Source: Monoplex corrugatus
Lineage: Eukaryota > Mollusca > Gastropoda > Littorinimorpha > Ranellidae
NCBI GenBank assembly: GCA_030674185.1
Contig: JAPXFY010000022.1
Coordinates: forward strand, 928,722 to 992,721
Length of the DNA stretch: 64,000 bases
Direction of reading: 5' to 3'
Shown: positions 1 to 34,659 of the stretch, piece after piece
How the letters are laid out: each line of letters opens with the position of its first letter
How positions within the stretch are numbered: the stretch's first letter is position 1
The notes under the pieces: generated by a model
Databases searched by the model: none
Told to the model about the DNA's origin: nothing
The model's input: only the letters and a program-made list of their open reading frames with translations
Made by a program: the position numbers and the translations under genes

Positions 1-62
1 TGAATGGAGGAGTGTTGTCACAAAGACTGTGAATGGAGGAGTGTTGTCACAAAGACAGTGAA
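1..62. repeat. short tandem repeat at the left edge
   Basis: Two complete copies and a partial third of a ~29-bp unit beginning tgaatggaggagtgttgtca. It lies in EIF3C intron 9. Nothing else is seen up to exon 9 except a short (CA)n-like tract at 298-335. Confidence 0.7.
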
Positions 63-342
63 TGGAGAAGTCTGCTAAGGTGGCTACTATCGAACTACAT
101 GATGCTGACAGGTGATGGACGGGTGACCTTACATCATGTTACAATACATAATACCATATATATTGCACATCATCTGTAGAGTCACCTGTGGTATATTACA
201 GCACATCTTGACATCTTTCTGTCCTGACAAACACACTATCCACTTGCCTGTCACAGTCTCTCACATCTCTCTCACAACATTAGACCTGTACTACATCACA
301 CACACACACTACACACACTCACTCACACACACACGAACTCAC

Positions 343-23282
<22,940 letters not shown>

Positions 23283-23560
23283 CTTCACTCACTGTCTGTA
23301 CACTTATAACCTGCAAAATGCACACAAAAATTAAATCATAAACTACAAAGCAAAAACAATATATAAAGTTTATACATACATCTATACACAAGGTCTAAAG
23401 CACAAAAATGAACAGATGCTAAGAGAAACAACAAAAGAACTCATACACAATGGGACACCAACAGTCAACACACAAACATACACATAAACACCACCTTGTC
23501 ATGAACCTACCTTTATCTTAAACAGACTAATATATTCTCAGGGTTTTTATACCCTTTATC

Positions 23561-23567
23561 AGTGTGT

Positions 23568-23659
<92 letters not shown>

Positions 23660-23702
23660 TATGTGTGAGAGAGAGAGAGAGGAGAGAGAAAAACATGTCT
23701 GA

Positions 23703-23738
<36 letters not shown>

Positions 23739-23767
23739 ATGTATGTGTGTATACCTGTGTGTGTGTC

Positions 23768-23863
<96 letters not shown>
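23561..23863. repeat. compound (GT)n/(GA)n microsatellite
   Basis: Two long GT tracts (23561-23652 and 23771-23863) separated by GA runs and short GT runs. It lies in the presumed 5'UTR intron of EIF3C. Confidence 0.95.
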
Positions 23864-23865
<2 letters not shown>

Positions 23866-24142
23866 CTTGAAAAGGTGATCAAAGCGGCTTGACCATATTT
23901 GTCTGACCAGCCTATGGTGAGTCTTATGCTGACATTACTCAAACAACATGTGGCGCCCAGCACCAGCAAGAGCAGACAGCTTGGCTGTTGCGGATTACAG
24001 AACACGGCTGTTGCGGATTACAGAACACAAAGACAGTTCAAAGGATGGAGGACCTCTCACAGTATCATACAGTGAAGTACAGAAGATCAGGTTCAAAACA
24101 TGACTCAAGTATCTTTTGGAAGTCCATTTTGTTGGGGGTTCA

Positions 24143-25497
24143 CATCATCATCATCAGTCCCGTAGTCTGGTTGACCGTTGGGGCACCACTGAAGATTTTG
24201 CAACCAACTTCCTCCACTCCTCAAGGTCCTCAGCTTTCCGCAGAATGATGTTCCATTCAAGGCCAGTCCACTCTCTGATACTGTCTTCCCATCTTTTTCT
24301 CTGTCTGCCTCTTCATCTCCCTCCCTGAACTGTTCCCTGCAAGACGGTCTTGGCCAGTCCAGATGATCGTGTGACGACCACGTGCCCGTACCATCTCAGT
24401 TTGCGTCCTTTCACTGAAGTCAGGTCTTCATACAGCCCGATGGCGTTTTTGATTCGGGTTTTCACTTCCTTATTGGTTATATGATCTTTGTACGAGATAC
24501 CAAGGAGTTTGCGGAAGCATCTTATCTCCATTGCCTGTATCCTTCTTTCAATGTCTGCTGTTATGATCCATGTTTCGCATGCATACAAAAATACTGACAT
24601 GACCGGGGATCGCACCAGTCTGATCTTGGAGCTGATAGCAATATTCTTGTCGTTCCAGATGACTTTTAGTTTGGTCATTGCAGCTGTGGTCTGGGCAATC
24701 CTGGAAAGTACTTCGGGCTTTGATCCTTCATCTGATACTATAGCTCCAAGACATTTAAATCTATGGACGGTCTCAAGTTTCTTGTTGTCTATGGTAATGT
24801 CAGTGCTGATGCCATTGATATTATTTGTCATCAACTGGGTTTTCTCTGCACTGATCTGCATGCCATATGCTGTGGAGGGCTCATCAAGATGTTTTATCAA
24901 GCTGACTAGCTCTTGCTCTTGCCCAGTAAGTCCGTCAATGTTGTCAGCAAAACGCAAGTTTGTGATTGTTCTACCTCCAATGCTGACTGTTCCCTCGTGG
25001 TCTTCAAGTGCGTCAGCCATTATTCTCTCTAAGATGTTAAAGAGAGTGGGGGAGAGCAGGCATCCTTGGCGTACCCCAACAGTGTCACTCCTCTTCTCAA
25101 ATCTCTTCACTGGTTACCTGTTGAAAAGAGAATTCGCTACAAGATTGCTTTGTTATGTTTTAAGTCTCTCAACGGTCTTGCACCCCCTTACATCTCTGAC
25201 CTCCTCCATCTGTACACCCCCTCTCGTCAACTTCGTTCCTCGGCTGATACTCGTACCTTCCGCATACCATCCTGTCGCACTAAAACCTATGGTCAACGCT
25301 CCTTTTCCTATCAGGCCCCTGTAATCTGGAATCAGCTCCCTGTCTCTGTTCGCCACTCTGCAACTCTCACTTCTTTCAAGTCCTCTCTGAAAACCCATCT
25401 CTTCCAGTCCCTCTCATGATACTTATAAAGACTCTACCACCTAACTTCCCCAAATCCCCCCTTGTTGTCTTTTGAGCCTTGAATGTCGGCTGGTGTG

Positions 25498-25551
<54 letters not shown>

Positions 25552-26336
25552 TGTGTGTGTTTGGTTGTGTCTGCGTGATACCTGTAAGCGCTTAGGGCTC
25601 TTGTTTTCATCAGATTAGGCGCTATATAAATGCTCTTTATTATTTATTATTATTAACCATTCTCCTATGCTGTTGTCATGGTAGACTGCACTGGTCGCCT
25701 TTTCGTAGAGGCATTCTATGGTTCTGATCAGGTTGGCATTGATGTTGTACAGCCTCATGGTTGCCCACAAGGCTGTGTGCCAAACTCTGTCGAATGCCTT
25801 CTTGAAATCCACGAAGACATGGTAAAGGCCTTGCTGGTGTTGCAGGTATTTCTCACAGAGCAATCTGAGGTTGAAAATTTGATCTGTGGTACTTCTTCCT
25901 GGTCTGAAACCTGCCTGCTCTTCTTTTATTATCTCCTCAGCCTGTGGCTTCAGTCTACTCAGAAGGATTTTTAACCATGACCTTACTTGGATGGCTGATC
26001 AGGCTGATGGTACGGTAGTTTTGGCATAGTTGTAGGTTGCCTTTCTTCGGGAGAGTGATGATCAGGAACTGGGTCCAAGGTGTTGGCCACTCACCTGTCC
26101 GCCAGATCTTATTGCAGATGATGGGTAACATATCTATTATGGCCTCTCCTCCTGCCTGGACCAGTTCTGAGGGAATGTTGTCCACTCCTGCCGACTTGCC
26201 TTTCTTCAATGATTTTACTGCAGCTTCAACTTCTCGCACGATGGGGTAGCTGTCGTTGTTGGTTGGTGGAGGAACGTCTAGCATCGAAAAGAAGAAAAGC
26301 ACCCATGTCTGCAGCTCATCATCAAGTATCTTCATA
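24143..26336 (-). mobile_element. RTE-like LINE reverse transcriptase, split by a nested insertion
   Basis: Minus-strand reading from 26336 gives RT fingers (KSAGVDNIPSELVQAGG, NYRTISLISHPSK), VDFKKAFDRVWHTALWATM, then after the interruption GVRQGCLLSPTLFNI, LRFADNIDG (FADN where FADD/YADD is expected), LYACETW, the GRKLRWYGHV block, and a 3' end ending VPQRSTRLRD with a short GAT tail at 24143-24155. Frame breaks near 24313 and in the fingers, the lost second Asp and the nested LINE make it inactive. The endonuclease is missing. Confidence 0.9.
25084..25655 (+). mobile_element. 5'-truncated CR1/L2-like LINE nested in the RTE-like LINE
   Basis: Open frame reads NSVTPLLKSLHWLPVEKRIR, YKIALLCFKSLNGLAPPYIS, then TYGQRSFSYQAPVIWNQLP and FKSSLKTHLF, the standard C-terminus of these LINEs. 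The 3'UTR has a (GT)n tract (25495-25560), a gcgcttaggg...gcgctatataaa hairpin-like end and a TTATTATT tail. It separates the host RT at EWL | DTVGVRQGC. Confidence 0.9.
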
Positions 26337-26402
26337 AGACAGAACAGACAGAAGGCAAGCTTTTTCTGATCTCACCAAGGTCACCAGAGTAACATCCATT
26401 AC

Positions 26403-26480
26403 ATCTCAACCCTTTCACTCCTGCATCCTATCCGCCAATTGCAAAAACTTAACTTTCATTCCCTCACCCTATCCATCAGC
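26403..26480. mobile_element. fragment of the aaccctttgactcctgca element
   Basis: caaccctttcactcctgcat and ccaattgcaaaaacttaac match one half of the inverted-repeat elements at 46727, 47742 and 52502. Confidence 0.6.
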
Positions 26481-26639
26481 GACCTGATGGTCGCTTGTGA
26501 TACTGCTTATTGCTTATGAGTTGCAATGTGACTTCTGCTTCTTGCAGACTGGTCAGTTTCTGCATTTTTCAGCCCAAGTACAGAATCTACACTAGTTACT
26601 GTGGGAGGAGGTAGCCTACTAAAGGAATTGAAAGACAGT

Positions 26640-27250
26640 TACTTCTATCCACGACACAGAGGAGCGAAACCAACAGAGCCACACCGCCAGATCAGGTATG
26701 ACTGGTCAATTTTTACGGAAAACACTTCACTTTCAATTCAAGTCTACTGATTTTGAAGACGAACCAGTCACTGAGTCAGGTCAACTGACTGCTTCCGCAC
26801 ACGGATCAGTTACTCCACACAACAAAGAACCCTTTTACGTTGGATTTGTGGTACTCGTTGATTCTGCGACGTACACATTCATAGTCTGATGTTGATCAAG
26901 AACGCAATGGAGTCTTTTACCTTACAACGGTTAGGCTCACGCAATCACGGCAAATGGAAATGGCCGCGTGTCGGGACGAGACATACGGTCATGGTGTAAT
27001 TTCAACTTGAAATATGTCAAGTAACATTAATGTTACTCTCAAAAAAGATTTATCAGATAATAATGTTTTTGGAAAGGCAAAATAACTCGTAACACAGGAG
27101 CGATCGTTGCAAAATGACTGAATAGTGGATTTTTTTCTCCAGACAGAATTATGCATTACCTTTCAGCGGTAGACACACATGGGGAGGAAATGGCGTCACC
27201 ACATCGTGTGCACATTGAACGGAAGTGATACAATTGTGTGAAATGCCACA
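26640..27250 (-). promoter_or_regulatory. possible EIF3C promoter and first non-coding exon
   Basis: This is the first stretch upstream of the coding exon that is free of recognisable repeats, and it has more CG dinucleotides than its surroundings. On the minus strand it has gcggccatttcca (around 26960), like the GCCAT elements of translation genes, followed by a possible gtgagc donor near 26937. Pure inference; no transcript evidence. Confidence 0.2.
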
Positions 27251-27574
27251 AGGCGGCTGAATCCCCGATAGCGTTAGTTGAAGTTCATAATACACTTTCA
27301 GTATTACCAGTATGTTGGAATCAATACAGCAATATATAAATCGATGAGTCATTTATCCATATGACTGTTCATCGAGTCCATGCAGTCTACTTATCAATCC
27401 ACAGTTGATCGAAATCCCAAAATGAGTGTGACTGCCCGAGTTCAAGGAACCAGGAAAAGAAGAAGAAAAAAAGAACAAAAAACAAAAACAAAAACACACA
27501 CACACACACACTCACACACACACACACAACAACAACAACAACAACGAAAAAAGATACAGAACATGTATTCAATA

Positions 27575-27760
27575 CAATAAAACAAGACAGACGTAAATTT
27601 TCGGCCAAAAGACTGAAACGTCCCTGCTGCTTTGTTCAGTCTTTTTCTCTTAATTTTTGAATTTGGTGTTTTGTCTGTTTGTAATCTTACGATTTACAAA
27701 GGCCAATTGGCTGAAAATTTGCGCCTGTCTTGTCTGGTTGTATTAAATACACATTCTAAT
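27575..27760. mobile_element. MITE-like inverted repeat element
   Basis: aacaagacagacgtaaattt and ttcggccaa at 27580-27608 are the inverted complement of ttggctgaaaatttgcgcct and gtcttgt at 27717-27745. A third, single copy of the same arm is at 32512-32555. No coding capacity. Confidence 0.65.
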
Positions 27761-27769
27761 TTTTTTCTT

Positions 27770-27835
27770 TGTTTTCTTTTTTCTTTTTTTTTTCTTTTTC
27801 TTTTTTTTTTTTTGGGGGGGGGGGGGGGGGCGGGG
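27770..27835. repeat. T-rich tract followed by an 18-base G run
   Basis: Poly-T/CT stretch from 27770 then an unbroken G run at about 27814-27831. Such runs are prone to assembly error. Confidence 0.85.
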
Positions 27836-28464
27836 TTGTTTGTTTGTTTCTTCTGGTTCCTGTTCACAATTCATCGATCAAACTGTCAAACTTACCAACC
27901 TATCAATCAGTCAGTCATACTGACTGATCAGTCGATCAAAATGTCATCAAGTTGGTGATCTGAGAGAGGGGTAGGCACAGGCAGACCGACAGACAAGCAA
28001 TCAGGCATGCAGGCAGGCAGACAAACAGACAGACAGACAGGCGGATAGGAACTGAGACAGTCATAGAGAGACAGAAGATAGTAAATCAAGCGAAAACACT
28101 CACTAATAATGATTTTATACATCATCACCATGTGGAACCTGGCAATATAAGCACAAAAATGTAGCAGTAACAAGCCCGGTAAGTTTTGAAAATGTCAAAT
28201 TTCCTATCATAAAGCACTCTGCAAGGTGTGTGAAAATCCTAGTCTTTGCTGGCCTTTTCGCAAATGTGTGTTATGTGAAAGTTCCATCTGAGGTCGCCTG
28301 AAGTATGACAACCAAGATATGGGTTGTTGGTGACACAGTTAAGCAACACAAACATTGTTTAGATCCTGATTCAGAATCGCTTAATCACCACCAAGGGAGG
28401 TCAGCATAACAGAATATTTCCACGAGTTGTTACGTTTGTGGTGTAAAAGTCCAAACTTCAGGGA

Positions 28465-28715
28465 AAAATAAAAACAACAACAACACTAACAAAACAACAA
28501 AACACAACAACAACAACACCCCCCAAACAAACAAACAAAATAGCAACAACAACAACAACAAAACACAACAACAACAACAACCCCAAAACAAACAAAAATC
28601 AGCACACACAAAATAAATAAATAAACAAAAAGCAACACATACACACACACAACAACAACACAACAACATCCCCAAAACAAACAGACAAACAAACAAAAAC
28701 AAACAACAACAAAAA
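28465..28715. repeat. (CAA)n-rich simple repeat
   Basis: About 250 bp of interrupted CAA/CAAA repeats with short CCCC breaks. Leucine/cysteine-rich frames on the minus strand are artefacts of it. The 27840-28460 stretch before it holds short tgat/cagt and cagacaga runs only. Confidence 0.9.
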
Positions 28716-28935
28716 CATGACTACATGGGAACGTCTACCGCCAGATTACATACAAAGACAGAGACCCGAATTCGCGAAAAACAAAAGTGAGAAGGCGTAT
28801 TTAAAAAGCATATCAGCCCCAGCGGATCTTCCTCATTATGAAACACATTCAGGATTTGTCATGATCACTGTTACATTGCAGAATTCATGTGACTTTCCTT
28901 CATTCATTGTATTTCTCTCCCTCACTTCCTAGTTA

Positions 28936-29290
28936 CCGCACTTCATGAACACCAAATATGCAGGGAGCTGTGTTGTTTTTGTTCTGAATTTTGAGTGGTT
29001 GTTTTTTGTTGTTGTTGTTGTTGTCATATCCTAGTATGTAGCGTTTAGACCTCGCGTATACAGTGCAAGGGAACTAACCCTGCATCTGAGATATCTAGAG
29101 TTAGGCCCCAGGGAATTAGAGAGGGCTCTGGAAAGAATAACGGCAGAATAACCAGGCGCAATATATTCTCTGATTTCATACAATCATTGAAGCAAGTGTA
29201 CATGAAGTAACCTACAGAGCCGACAGTTGTTGTCTTTAGTGTACGCTTTTCATTTCGTTCAAACTTTGTTGAAATCCATTTTAAACAAAG
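28936..29290 (+). repeat. left direct repeat flanking the Penelope-like element
   Basis: 28936-29020 (cttcatgaacaccaaatatg, gctgtgttgtttttgttctg) and 29226-29290 (ttgtctttagtgtacgcttt, tcatttcgttcaa) match the contiguous right-hand copy at 32245-32375. About 205 bp of unrelated sequence separates the two halves here. Confidence 0.75.
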
Positions 29291-29299
29291 TTATAATGG

Positions 29300-31067
29300 C
29301 TACCTGGCTAAACTTGTCTCTCAGTGAAAAGGCTACTTACTGCGTAGCTTTCATCGGCGATCCGGCCGACTTCTTCAGCACAACTGCTGGGTTGAGAACT
29401 GGCTTCAGTGCACAACGCCGTGAGCGAACTCACCACAGTGCGACTGAATAAGTGAGGAGTACACCGATGGCAGGTTGTATCGGCCCCGGTCACGGTTGAG
29501 GGTGGGGTTCCTTGTGGCGATGTAGACTGCCTCCTTTACTCCCTTCTGGAACCATCTTGCTTCTTTGTCGAGAACTTGCACACTGTCCTTTTCAAAGTGG
29601 TGTTGGGTGTGGGTCAGATGTTCCTCCACGTTTTGTTCTTTTAATCTTTTGTGCAAGTTGCGCTCAGTTTCGCCAATATAACTATGGTCGCAGTCCTGAC
29701 AGTCTATCTTGTATATCACCCCTGATTTGTCCAATTTGTCTGTTTTGTCTTTGGGGTGGACTAACTGGCTTCTGATAGTGTTGGTGGGCTTGGCGTGGAC
29801 ACTGACTCCCAACTTCCTGATCTTCCCGCTGGGAGCCTCAGTGATGCCGCTGACGTATGGCATGGAGACGTGCCCTCTCGAAGGGGTTTGCCGTTCAGTG
29901 GAGGGGTGGGGTATGGTTTCTTGCCCCCTGGAATATCCCAGGCCCACTTCAGGTATCCCGACACACTCAGTACTTTCTTGATGTACTGTACCTCTTCTTC
30001 TCTAGTGGTGTCGATACAGCAGATGGTCTTCGCTCGGTGGGTGAGGGTGCATATTACTCTAAGCTTGTGTTCCAGTGGCTGGTGACTGTCGAATTGTAAG
30101 TACTGGTCCGTGTGGGTCGGCTTTCTATAGACGAGAAGGCGAGGCCTGTCTCCATCCGGGTGATGCGGGTATCCAACATCGCAATGCTGCCGTTCTCTTC
30201 TACCTCATAGGTGAGCTTGATGGCAGGGTGTTGGTTGTTGAGATGGTTCGTGAAGTCTTCGACCACCGATCTTTTCAGTACAGTCATAGTGTCGTCCATG
30301 TAGCGGCCCCAGTAGCGTGGAGGAGTGTGGAACAACGCCAAAGCTTTCTCCTCGAAGTTTTCCATAAAGAGGTTGGTGACAATGGGACTCATAGGGGATC
30401 CCATGGCTGCATCCTCAGTCTGTTGGTAGAACTGTCCTTCAAAGGTGAAGTAGGTGGTGTTGAGGCAGCATGATAGCAGTTCACAGATGTGTTCCACTGG
30501 CAGGTTGGTGTGTTACCGAAGGCTGTTGTCGACCTGTAACCTCCCTCTGATGATGTCAATGCTGTCATTCACAGGGACACTGGTGAACAGGGCTGTGACG
30601 TCATAGGACACCAGAATCTCATCAGGTTGTGGTACAAACTTCGACAGCTTCTTCACCAGGTCTGCACTGTTGGCAATGGAATGTTCTGTCTTTCCTACCA
30701 AAGGCGAGAGGATGTCTGCAACAAGCGGGCCGTCTCATACATCAGGGATCCTCTAGAGGCGACAATGGGACGGAGGGGTACATCTTTCTTGTGCACTTTA
30801 GGCAGTCCGTAGAACTTAGGCACATCAGTAGCTGAGGGGTACAATCTGCGTTACTGTTCTGAAGAGAGTTCTCCTGACTTCTGTAGACCATGCAGTAGTT
30901 TGGTCAGACGGGCAGTATACTTGCTGGTGGGATCTTTGCTCAGCTGTTGGTAGGTCTTTTTGTCATCTAGCAGATTGTAAGCCTTCTCATAGTACTGCCC
31001 CTTGGGTAAGATGACTGTGGCACAGCCTTTGTCAGCTTCGAGAATCATGATGGAATCCTTCTTAAAC
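29300..31067 (-). mobile_element. Penelope-like element (RT plus GIY-YIG endonuclease), decayed
   Basis: Minus-strand frames give, in order: MILEADKGCATVILPKGQYY (31030), ILVSYDVTALFTSVPVN (30620), AAMGSPMSPIVTNLFMENF and YMDDTMTVLKRS (YMDD catalytic box, near 30300), SGYLKWAWDIP, then KSGVIYKIDCQDCDHSYIGE and RNLHKRLKEQ (29735-29640), the GIY-YIG domain with the CCHH-like cysteines of Penelope elements. At least three frame breaks are needed to connect the parts. The 5' part is cut by the solo LTR at 31073. Confidence 0.9.
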
Positions 31068-31072
31068 AAAGT
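31068..31072 (+). other. target-site duplication, left copy (aaagt)
   Basis: Five bases directly before the LTR, identical to those directly after it at 32207-32211. Confidence 0.85.
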
Positions 31073-32206
31073 TGTCATGTGCACAGATTGATAGGTGCAC
31101 GTTTTTTGTATCGTGTGCATGGGGTGATGTATGCATGAGTTTTTATGTCACGTGCGAAAGGGAATTTTGTGTGCATGTGGATATAGTTTTGAAAACAGTT
31201 CACTCAAGTTGGGGACTTGGGGTGGACAGAGTTGTTAGTCAGTCTACAAAAAAAACCGCCTTGAGAAAGAGTCTGGAGCTCCATACATTGAAAGAAAAAG
31301 AAGAAAAAAAGAAGAAAGAAAGAAGTAGAAAAAGGAGAAGAAGAAGGAGAAGAGGAAGGAGAAGAAGGTGAAAAAGAAGGAGAAGAAGAAGAAGAGAAAT
31401 AAAGTGAATTAGGAGAAAAACAAGAAGAAGAAAAGAAGAAGGAAAAAAAGAAAAAGAAAAAGCAAGAACGCAAAAAAGAAGGAGAAGGAGAGGTGGAAGA
31501 AGGAGAAGAATAAGAATAAGAAGAAAGCAAAGCAGAGGTAGAGAAGAAAAAGAAGGCAAAGAAGAAGAGGAAGGAGAAGAAAGAGGAGAAGAAAACGAAG
31601 GAAAAAATAGAGAAGGAGAAGAAGAAGAAGGCAGTGAAGAAAAGAGAAGGAGAAGAAGAAAGAGGAGCAGGAGAAGAAAGAGGAGGAGGAGAAGAAAGAG
31701 GAGGTGACGGAGAAGAAGGAGACGAGGAAGACGGAGATGAAGAAGAAGGAGACGAAGAAGAAGGAGACGAGGAAGAAGGAGACGAAGAAGGAGACGAGGA
31801 AGAAGGAGACGAAGAAGAAGGAGACGAGGAAGAAGGAGAAGGAAAAGAAATAAGAGCAGGAGACGAAGAACGAGAAAAAGTAGGAGGAGGAGACGAGAAG
31901 AAGGAGACGACGAAGAAGGAGACGACGAAGAAGGAAAAAGAAAGAGGAGCAGGAGACGAAGAACGAGACGAAGTAGGAGAGGAGACAAAGAAGGAGGAGA
32001 GAAAGAGTTAATATGAAGATGCGTGAATATGAATGTTGAATATGAATGTTGTATGTGTGTTGTTTGAAAGTTGTAAGTAAAAAAATGTATAAAATATCAT
32101 TGTGATCTGTTTAGTGCCATTGGTTGAAGGAGAGTGTGCGGTTGCGTGACGGACGAATGCTTTTTGCATGTGTTGAGTGCGTGAACATGTGTAACAAAGC
32201 ATGACA
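31073..32206 (+). mobile_element. solo LTR of a Ty3/gypsy-type element with a 700-bp polypurine expansion
   Basis: Starts TGTCATGTGCACAG and ends AAAGCATGACA (TG...CA with TGTCATG/CATGACA inverted ends), flanked by perfect aaagt duplications. The outer parts (31073-31285 and 31990-32206) match, in reverse orientation, the LTR at 39449-40339. The middle (about 31285-31990) is an interrupted GAA/GAAG/GAC run. Reading frames through the purine tract are not genes. Confidence 0.9.
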
Positions 32207-32440
32207 AAAGTAATACATATACCAACAGAATAACAAAGCGTAATGACAAGCGCTTCATGGACACCAAATATAAAGGAAGCTGTGTTGTTTTTGTTCTGAG
32301 TTTTGAGTTGTTGTTTCTTTGTTGTCTTTAGTGTACGCTTTTCATTTCGTTCAAGCTTCTTTGATATCCATTTAAAGAAAGTAGTACAAATATAAACAGC
32401 AATAACAAAGCGTAATGACAAATACTTCATAAAGAAAATT
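32207..32440 (+). repeat. right target-site copy and duplicated flank of the Penelope-like element
   Basis: Begins with aaagt, then two tandem copies (32212-32260 and 32385-32430) of a segment with aataacaaagcgtaatgaca, and between them the right copy of the direct repeat found at 28936-29290. Confidence 0.7.
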
Positions 32441-32965
32441 GCAATTAATTTAATATGTTTAAAATAATATATCTATATGAAAAAAAAAGAAATCTTTCAT
32501 TTACGCTTAACAAAGACCAGTTGGTCGGAAATCTGCGCCTGCTGTCTTGTTTTTTGAATTAATTACGTGTTCAGTCTACTTTCACGTATTTCGGGTTTCA
32601 AATTGAATGCAGGCATTATATTAAACTTACGTTCAGATTTTAGCAAACAGGACGCAGAGTGCTTTCCAAAAGTGCTCACAAAGTGTCCAGGTATGTAGTG
32701 CTGCAGTGTGCACATAACACTAGACATATAATGGTCAAAATATTAGAATAAGATACGATACTGGAAGCAACAGTAGAAACAGTAGTATTTAGTAGTAGTC
32801 ACTTGTCACGGTAGTAGTATAGGGACTGGCTCGATCCTAGGCACCACAGCTTATATATGTATATGTTCCATCTTTGAAAACTTTTTGATGGGGTTTGTGT
32901 TTCACATATGTGTTGTCAGATTTGCCTGACTGCAGTCACTTATCCAAATAAAAAGTAGATGATAA
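32441..32965. other. intergenic stretch, no gene seen
   Basis: Contains one arm of the MITE-like repeat at 27575 (ttggtcggaaatctgcgcct, about 32521). Otherwise AT-rich sequence without recognisable feature. Confidence 0.5.
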
Positions 32966-32976
32966 TGATAATGATG

Positions 32977-33011
<35 letters not shown>

Positions 33012-33175
33012 GACGACGACGACAAGAAGAGTACTTTCATGTCTATAGCGCAAACAGTCCATGTCAAAGGCATTCTCATAGCACTTTACAGAAATAGAAC
33101 AAACACCGATGCGCATGTACACTCACACACATATGCAGAGAATGTTGAACTAGATCACAGTCTTATCTGCTAGGA
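32966..33175 (-). mobile_element. LINE 3' tail
   Basis: (AAT)n and (GAC)n runs at 32970-33022 followed by tttcatgtctatagcgcaaa and catagcactttacag. This is the same 3' end arrangement as the LINEs ending at 35446 and 58784, so it is the 3' tip of a minus-strand CR1/L2-like insertion. Confidence 0.6.
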
Positions 33176-33211
33176 GTGTGAACCTTGACCCGAGTTGTCA
33201 TCCTGTATTTT

Positions 33212-33346
<135 letters not shown>

Positions 33347-33834
33347 CTGAAACTGTTACTGTTTATTGTCATTACCCGAAAAGAGTCTTTTGACAAGGGG
33401 GATAACAATTTTCCAGTAGTGCGACACATAATCCACTCTTTGTATGTGTGCAAATTCTGTCCTATGGCTTTCTGGAAGTACCGGAACGCAAGCTCCTGTT
33501 GCCAAGGTTACCGCCTGCTCCTCTGCCGCGGGCCGTGCTTGTTGACAACCAAATACATTCATCAACTCATGGATGTTTAACATATACAATAATCAAAACA
33601 TCCACCAAAATATGATACTGGACAAAAAACTACTCAATTAGATACCCAGCGTATCATAATACACATGAATGAAATAGGGCTTTTCATAGAATACATATCA
33701 CGATCAATCACCAAAATAGGACATTTCATAATAATGTATGACATTTCATTCACATATGGCAAATAGTAATAAGTTCAATGTCAATAAACTTTGCCACATG
33801 AAATCACGCAATCAACAGCAATCAAATAATTATA

Positions 33835-34400
33835 GTTGTGTTACTGGTGCCTGAAAAACGGTGCTTTGGGTAGATGGGGCTCATCAGTCTGGGAAGACTG
33901 CTCATCTAAGAGAAGGAAAACTCTGATTTCAAACCTCTGCTGCCTTGCGGCCATACCCACTCATAGGAAAAAGGGTTCGGGAGTCAACCCTGAGGAAAAA
34001 TCCGGAGCCGGAGTCCCCAAGACAGTCGAGGCTGTATACAGCAACGTTCTGGCAACTCCTGCGACGGCACTGGAACCATGTGTATTGGTGCTTGCCTTTC
34101 CAATGGACCATTCCAGCGATGTGGAGAGGGGGGGGGGGTCTGCTGCATGGGTAACAGCTTGCCCTCCATACTTACTTACCCAGGCTTTGCGCTCTGGAGA
34201 GGTCACTCCAGCTTCGCTTTGCAGCGTCGACAAAAGAGAACGAGAAGAAAAGCTGCAATCCAGGCAGACAGATCAGCGTCAGACTTCATCTGTGCCCTCT
34301 GCCACAGGGACTGTCATTCCCGCATCGGACTGGCCAGCCACACCCGACGCTGCACCAGAATAAACACCAAGAGCAAAACTCCATAGTCTTCCGAGACTGA
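33835..34400 (+). mobile_element. LINE 3' end with a C2H2-like zinc finger remnant
   Basis: Frames read KKGSGVNPEEKSGAGVPKTV earlier and DFICALCHRDCHSRIGLASH followed by TRRC near 34288-34360. This finger is the usual C-terminal motif of the LINE family whose RT end is at 63541-64000. It is followed by tagtcttccgagactgaagg, a common 3' end of these elements. Frames are broken, so it is dead. Confidence 0.7.
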
Positions 34401-34659
34401 AGGATGCCTACTAGTTCATCATACAAATTGATTCATTTTTCAGTCTAACAATATTGATGAACCACATAAATTCAGTGAATCCAACATCAATTCAACATTA
34501 TTAATTCAATGATCATGTCAAAGAAATACATGAAATTGAAAATCAGTCTTTACAATCATACATAAAAAAATAGACCGATATAAATCACATCACATTCTCA
34601 CAAAAAAATTCTGCTGGTAGTCCCACATGAGAAAAAAAAAATGTGATCAGTGCTTCTGC

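Noticed and set aside
24488..25324. 278-codon plus-strand frame
   Set aside because: Antisense shadow of the RTE-like RT on the minus strand, running into the nested LINE.
30075..30473. 132-codon plus-strand frame
   Set aside because: Antisense of the Penelope-like RT.
31204..32011. Glu/Lys-rich or Ser/Leu-rich frames over 100 codons
   Set aside because: They are translations of the GAA-type purine tract inside the solo LTR.
33835..34386. Candidate zinc-finger gene
   Set aside because: The single CHRDCHSRIGLASH finger and the tail match a LINE 3' end; frames are broken.
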